This document shows positions 59,816 to 64,000 of a stretch of 64,000 bases of DNA, in pieces (position 1 is the stretch's first letter; every line of letters begins with the position of its first letter). The notes below the pieces were generated by a model. It saw only the letters and a program-made list of their open reading frames with translations, made no database searches and was not told the DNA's origin. This DNA is from Euleptes europaea (lineage: Eukaryota > Chordata > Lepidosauria > Squamata > Sphaerodactylidae), in assembly GCF_029931775.1 (NCBI RefSeq), contig NC_079316.1, forward strand, positions 70,838,064 through 70,902,063, read 5' to 3'. The position numbers and the translations under genes are program-made.

Positions 59816-60448
59816 GAGCGGTCTGCAAACTCTGGCTCTAGAGCCAAACATAGCTTGCTAAAAGAGAAAATGAAATCTTTTAGGGCGAAAATGCATGGTC
59901 GCTTTAGCCTCCTTTATTCCGATTCAGCCAGGATTCAGCCAGGATCGATTGCACTTTCAGTGAAAACGCATGCGTTCGATCCTGTCTGAATCCTGGCTGA
60001 AACAGGGAATAAAGAAGGCTAAAGCGACCGTGCGTTTTCGCCCTTAGTTAAAGGTTTTGTCAAATCTCGGAAACTAAGTAGGCTAACCAGAATATAAAGG
60101 GAATGGCAGGGGGAAAAGATTTTATGGCACTAAAGGGCTTCTTAAAGATGCTTTAAAGTGCAAACCATGTATGGATTTAAGACAGCCCACGGTACCCAAA
60201 CACTCATACAGCGTGCTCCTGTGTGTATTTATTATTATGAGACCTTGTGTGCCACTTCCTGATAAAGAACTCGGAACAAGCAGTGTTTGTGCTGGGAAAA
60301 TGTTATGGATTATTAATGTATCGATTATCAGTAAAGTTCAATTATGCAAATAGCCTTTTTATATATGGGCTCTTTGCTGATCACTTGCTCAGAATGTTGA
60401 TGTAGCTTGGCTCTTGGCTCTATCATCATAGAAGTTTGTTGACCCCTG
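59816..60448. mobile_element. hAT element with nested Harbinger MITE
   Basis: Left GAGCGGTCTGCAAACTCTGG, right GAAGTTTGTTGACCCCTG; GCTCTAGAGCCAA and TTGGCTCTTGGCTCT inside. Flanks TTGTAGAG / CTGTAAAG (6 of 8). Interrupted by 59883-60043. No transposase frame. Confidence 0.75.
59883..60043. mobile_element. Harbinger-type palindromic MITE, copy B
   Basis: GGGCGAAAATGCATGGTCGC ... GCGACCGTGCGTTTTCGCCC with TTA on both sides (59880-59882, 60044-60046). Same family as 17508-17658. Confidence 0.85.
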
Positions 60449-60676
60449 CTGTAAAGTGCCAAGAAAAGTTTAGATGTATATCTTGCTGGGGATACTTTAG
60501 ATGTAGGTATCTGTGTTAGGGCAGAAAATCAGGCCAGTTGTTGCTTGCAACCTGTTCTCCTGTGCAATTCTGTTTTTATCAAGTTTGGAGACCCAGTTCA
60601 TCTGTGCAAACTGTGGTACAGTGACTCTAAGAAATGCAGTTCTTTCCAATGAGCCATTTGTGCAAAGAGGTTTCCT

Positions 60677-60883
60677 AGGGTTGCCAGGTCCCTCTTCGCC
60701 ACTGGCAGGAGGTTTTTGGGGTGGAGCCTGAGGAGGACGGGGTTTGGGGAGGGGAGAGACTTCAATGCCGTAGAGTCCAATTGCCAAAGTGGCCATTTTC
60801 TCCAGGGGAACTGATCTCTATCGGCTGGAGATCAGTTGTAATACCAGGAGATCTCCGGCTGGTACCTTGAGGTTGGCAACCCT
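60677..60883 (-). mobile_element. AGGGTTGCC MITE family, copy
   Basis: AGGGTTGCCAGGTCCCTCTT ... GGTTGGCAACCCT. Flanks GAGGTTTCCT (60667-60676) and GAGGTTTTCC (60884-60893). Confidence 0.9.
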
Positions 60884-61012
60884 GAGGTTTTCCCATGTGG
60901 TTTCAGCAGTTTTCACAATACCAACGCAAATTAAAAACAAGGTGAGGCTGTGCTGGCATGATACGAAGAGTTCAAAGTCTGTGGGAAGCATCTTTATATA
61001 AATGGATAACCC

Positions 61013-61190
61013 AGGGTTGCCAATTCCTGGATTGTGTGATTCCTGGAGATTTGAAGGTGGAGACTGGGAAGGGTGGGGTATAATGTCATAGAGTCCACCT
61101 TCCTTTCTCCAGGGGAACTGATCTCTGTTGTCCAGAGATCAGTCATAATTCTGAGAGATCTCCAAACCTCATCTGGAGCTTGGGAACCCT
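61013..61190 (-). mobile_element. AGGGTTGCC MITE family, diverged copy
   Basis: AGGGTTGCCAATTCCTGGAT ... AGCTTGGGAACCCT, with CTCCAGGGGAACTGATCTCT inside. No clear duplication. Confidence 0.7.
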
Positions 61191-61219
61191 AGAATTTCCA
61201 TGTTAAATCACCCTACATT

Positions 61220-61423
61220 AGGTTGCCAGGTCCCTCTTCACCACAGGTGGGAGGTTTTTGGGGCGGAGCCTGGAGGGTCAGGGTTTGAGGAGGGCGGGAC
61301 TTCAATGCCATAGAGTCCAATTGCCAAAATGGCCATTTTGTCCAGGTGATCTGATCTCTATCGGCTGGTGATCATTTGTAACAGCAGGAGATCTCTAGGT
61401 ATTACCTTGGGGTTGGCAACCCT
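61220..61423 (-). mobile_element. AGGGTTGCC MITE family, copy
   Basis: AGGTTGCCAGGTCCCTCTTC ... GGGTTGGCAACCCT. Flanks ACCCTACATT (61210-61219) and ATCCTACATG (61424-61433), 8 of 10 equal. Confidence 0.9.
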
Positions 61424-61746
61424 ATCCTACATGGTTGTGTCACATGTGTAATGTGGAAGTGTGCAGAGGTGAATTAGGCAGGCTCCTGCTTATTATAGTG
61501 CTGAAATCTTTTTACATAACAGCTTTCCAATTTAAATTCCACATTATCTTGATTAACTGCTTTAGTTAATGGTTGCTAATCGATTTAGTTGCTCAGTTAT
61601 GGTGCCCACCCTTGATTCAAGCATTTAACAACTTCCATACGTTGTAAGGCATCTCTGTAGATGAATACATCCACCATTTCCAGTATTCTTACCGTGCTCT
61701 TCCAAATTAAGGGCCAAACTACAAATTATGTGGGGGATCAGGCATT

Positions 61747-61954
61747 AGGGTTTCCAGGTCCCTCTTCGCAACCGGCGGGAGATTTTGGGGGCGGAGCCTG
61801 AAGAGGGTGGGGTTTGGGGAGGGGAGGGACTTCAATGCCATAGAGTTCAATTGCCAAAGTGGCCATTTTTCTCCAGGTGATCTGATCTCTATCGGCTGGA
61901 GATCAGTTGAATTAGCAGGAGATCTCCTGCTACTACCTGGCAGTTGGCAACCCT
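61747..61954 (-). mobile_element. AGGGTTGCC MITE family, copy with perfect 10-bp duplication
   Basis: AGGGTTTCCAGGTCCCTCTT ... CAGTTGGCAACCCT. ATCAGGCATT at 61737-61746 and 61955-61964, identical. Confidence 0.95.
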
Positions 61955-61969
61955 ATCAGGCATTGATCT

Positions 61970-62938
61970 CCTAAGATTTATTGAACTGCAGTTGTGATGG
62001 CAGTCAATTGGTTCAGAAGAGGAAAGAAACATGCCCCATAGGGCAAACAGCAGCTTGGGGGCAGGACAGAGTCTGATGAGAAAAACAGCAGAGAGCAAAA
62101 AGCATCCTCTCTTCTTCTGTGCTAGTGTTCCAAATAGCACCTTGCTATTGCCTTTCAGTACAAAAGAGAGATATATTTTTTTTTAAAGAGAAGGACAATC
62201 ACTCATGGATCTCCTGCAAACTGTGTTGCTTTGGCCCTGCAGTCTAACTGAGAGAACCAGGTTCTTGTTCCTCTGTTACATTCTATTCAGCTTCTTTTCA
62301 GAGATGTGTTTTTCTGTCCTATTTTTAGCCACAAAAGAGGCTGCCTCCAGTCTATTCTAGCTGCCACTTTTGAAAAGTGCATTTAGAACAAAATTAATGG
62401 CATGAGAAGGAACCAAAACAGGTTTATTGCTTAACTCAATAAAAGGAAAGCATCTGTGTTCTGTTAAAGCAACAATGCAGCAGCTGCCCTGAATAGACCA
62501 GCACATTCCTCCTCGGCTTGTGTCTGGTATTCAGGCCTCTGATCACCATTGAGAAACAAAGAATCAGGTTTGCACATTTGGGTGCCAGAGGGGACCCATT
62601 TTCTACCAAATCGATGTCTTCATTTTGCAACACTGAAATCCAAACGTATCATCACGAATTCAGCCATGAGAGATGTTCTCAGGGTCTTCCCTGAGTTTCT
62701 AAACTTGTTTTGCTTGCAGAGCTACAAACTTTTAAATATTATCATTTTTTTGTTCATGATTACCTAAACAGGCATATGTGTTATTTATAAAGTGTGATAT
62801 AAGTTCCCCATATAAATAAATAAATAAACAAATTTAATGGTTGGAGTGCTGGTTGTAATTCACTCCAGTGATTGAGATTATACTCTGGGTTAACTAACCT
62901 GGGATAGAATTCATGGATCAACAATGTTGCAAGGATAT

Positions 62939-62969
<31 letters not shown>

Positions 62970-64000
62970 TTTGCTGCTTCTCCAGAGGCAATATAATAAA
63001 GTATGCCATTTTAATAACTGTTTAAAAATATCAATAGAACAATGACTGATTACCTTAAAAATATCCATAAAACAGATCTCAAGCCAGACCATAGGACCAA
63101 TTACATAAAATTTGGGGTAAAATACATTTCATTTTGGGGCAATGCATTGAAAAGGAGAGCCTCCTAGTTATGGTCTTCATCATGTGGTTTAGGAGGCATG
63201 AAAAAGATAATCATTCCACAATTGTACTGCCAACTTTTTTTACTGGCCATGCTTCTATGCCTTTAATAGCAACCTGACCTGCAGAAATTGAGCAGATGAT
63301 GCTGAGCGATGCCTCCAGTTGCCACAACAGAGTCAGGGAGAGGTAAATATTCTTGATCGGAGGTAAAAGAGTATAATATTACAAATATTTCTGTCGGCAG
63401 AATAGGTAGAGCATCCAGCCCCTCTACAATGCGTGACCGGCTGTCTTTTTTCTTCACAGGGTTGAGAGTTTAATCTGCTCACCACACATTGGAGTATTCT
63501 TAATTCACCTTTAGTTGAAATGCAATATGCTGTTTACTACACTTCAAGGACTAAATGATCTAATCCGTTATATGACTCCCTTTTTGCCACCTCTGCCAAC
63601 ACAGATGCTTGGCGTCAGGAGTAAACACTGTTATATTTGTATTATCTTCTTCAACAGACTTCTTTTTGTAGAGGCATTAATGTTACCAAGTTGTAGTATT
63701 TTACTCAAAATTACCTCTTTCCCCTAAGAAACATCCCAGTATATTTAATGAGTGGGGTAGGAACAAGCACTCTCCCCCCACCAGAAACACAAAACAGCTC
63801 CATACACTGCATTCTTTCTTTTTTTGGCCTCACTCAGCTTAAACTATTCATTGTACAGCTTCTTTTCTCTGAAAATATGTTTCGGCCTGAACCCAGCAGC
63901 ATCCCCACAACAAGCCAGCAATCCAGGGCATCTCTATAGCCCTTCCTGATAAATGATCTGGAATTTCTCGTCACATGCCTAGCTGGCTGTCTGCTCATTA
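61970..64000. other. Intergenic, end of window
   Basis: AT-rich, with (AAAT)n near 62811-62828 and (TTTA)n at 62937-62973. No gene recognised. Confidence 0.6.
62937..62973. repeat. (TTTA)n microsatellite
   Basis: About nine tandem TTTA units. Confidence 0.95.

Overview
The window is nuclear DNA from a vertebrate, almost certainly a squamate reptile (a lizard). Two multi-exon genes could be assembled exon by exon from open frames and splice sites. The repeats are BovB LINEs, CR1-type LINE tails, squamate tRNA-derived SINEs, a 5S rRNA-derived SINE, and many short DNA transposons of hAT and Harbinger type. BovB together with these SINEs points to Squamata; I cannot go to a lower rank.

Gene layout. 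EEF1AKMT2 (METTL10, the eEF1A lysine methyltransferase 2) lies on the minus strand in six coding exons from 16498 down to 3322 and predicts 218 residues. ABRAXAS2 (FAM175B/ABRO1, scaffold of the BRISC deubiquitinase) lies on the plus strand in nine coding exons from 18106 to 46640 and predicts 415 residues, the human length. The start codons face away from each other across about 1.6 kb, the same head-to-head order as on human 10q26. No other protein-coding gene was recognised. The tail from about 48.25 kb to the end is intergenic, where ZRANB1 would be expected next in other amniotes. Positions 1-3321 hold the presumed EEF1AKMT2 3' UTR and intergenic DNA, with one unidentified 105-codon ORF at 116-433.

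Region by region. 1-3.3 kb: unidentified ORF, a 5S-SINE, presumed 3' UTR. 3.3-16.5 kb: EEF1AKMT2, whose second intron uses a GC-AG donor; introns carry SINEs, a palindromic MITE and two Penelope-like palindromes with 13-15 bp target duplications, one split by a 994-bp hAT element. 16.5-18.1 kb: divergent intergenic region with a 59/69-bp minisatellite and a SINE interrupted by a Harbinger-type MITE. 18.1-48.2 kb: ABRAXAS2, with introns full of SINE, LINE, hAT and MITE copies and one broken DIRS-like gag fossil. 48.2-64 kb: LINE remnants, a BovB copy, SINEs, and a dense cluster of one MITE family with 10-bp target duplications at 59.4-62.0 kb, beside a hAT that carries its own nested Harbinger MITE.

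The most notable signal outside the genes is that both Penelope-like palindromes contain, in each arm, a motif with the layout of the minimal hammerhead ribozyme known from this retroelement class.
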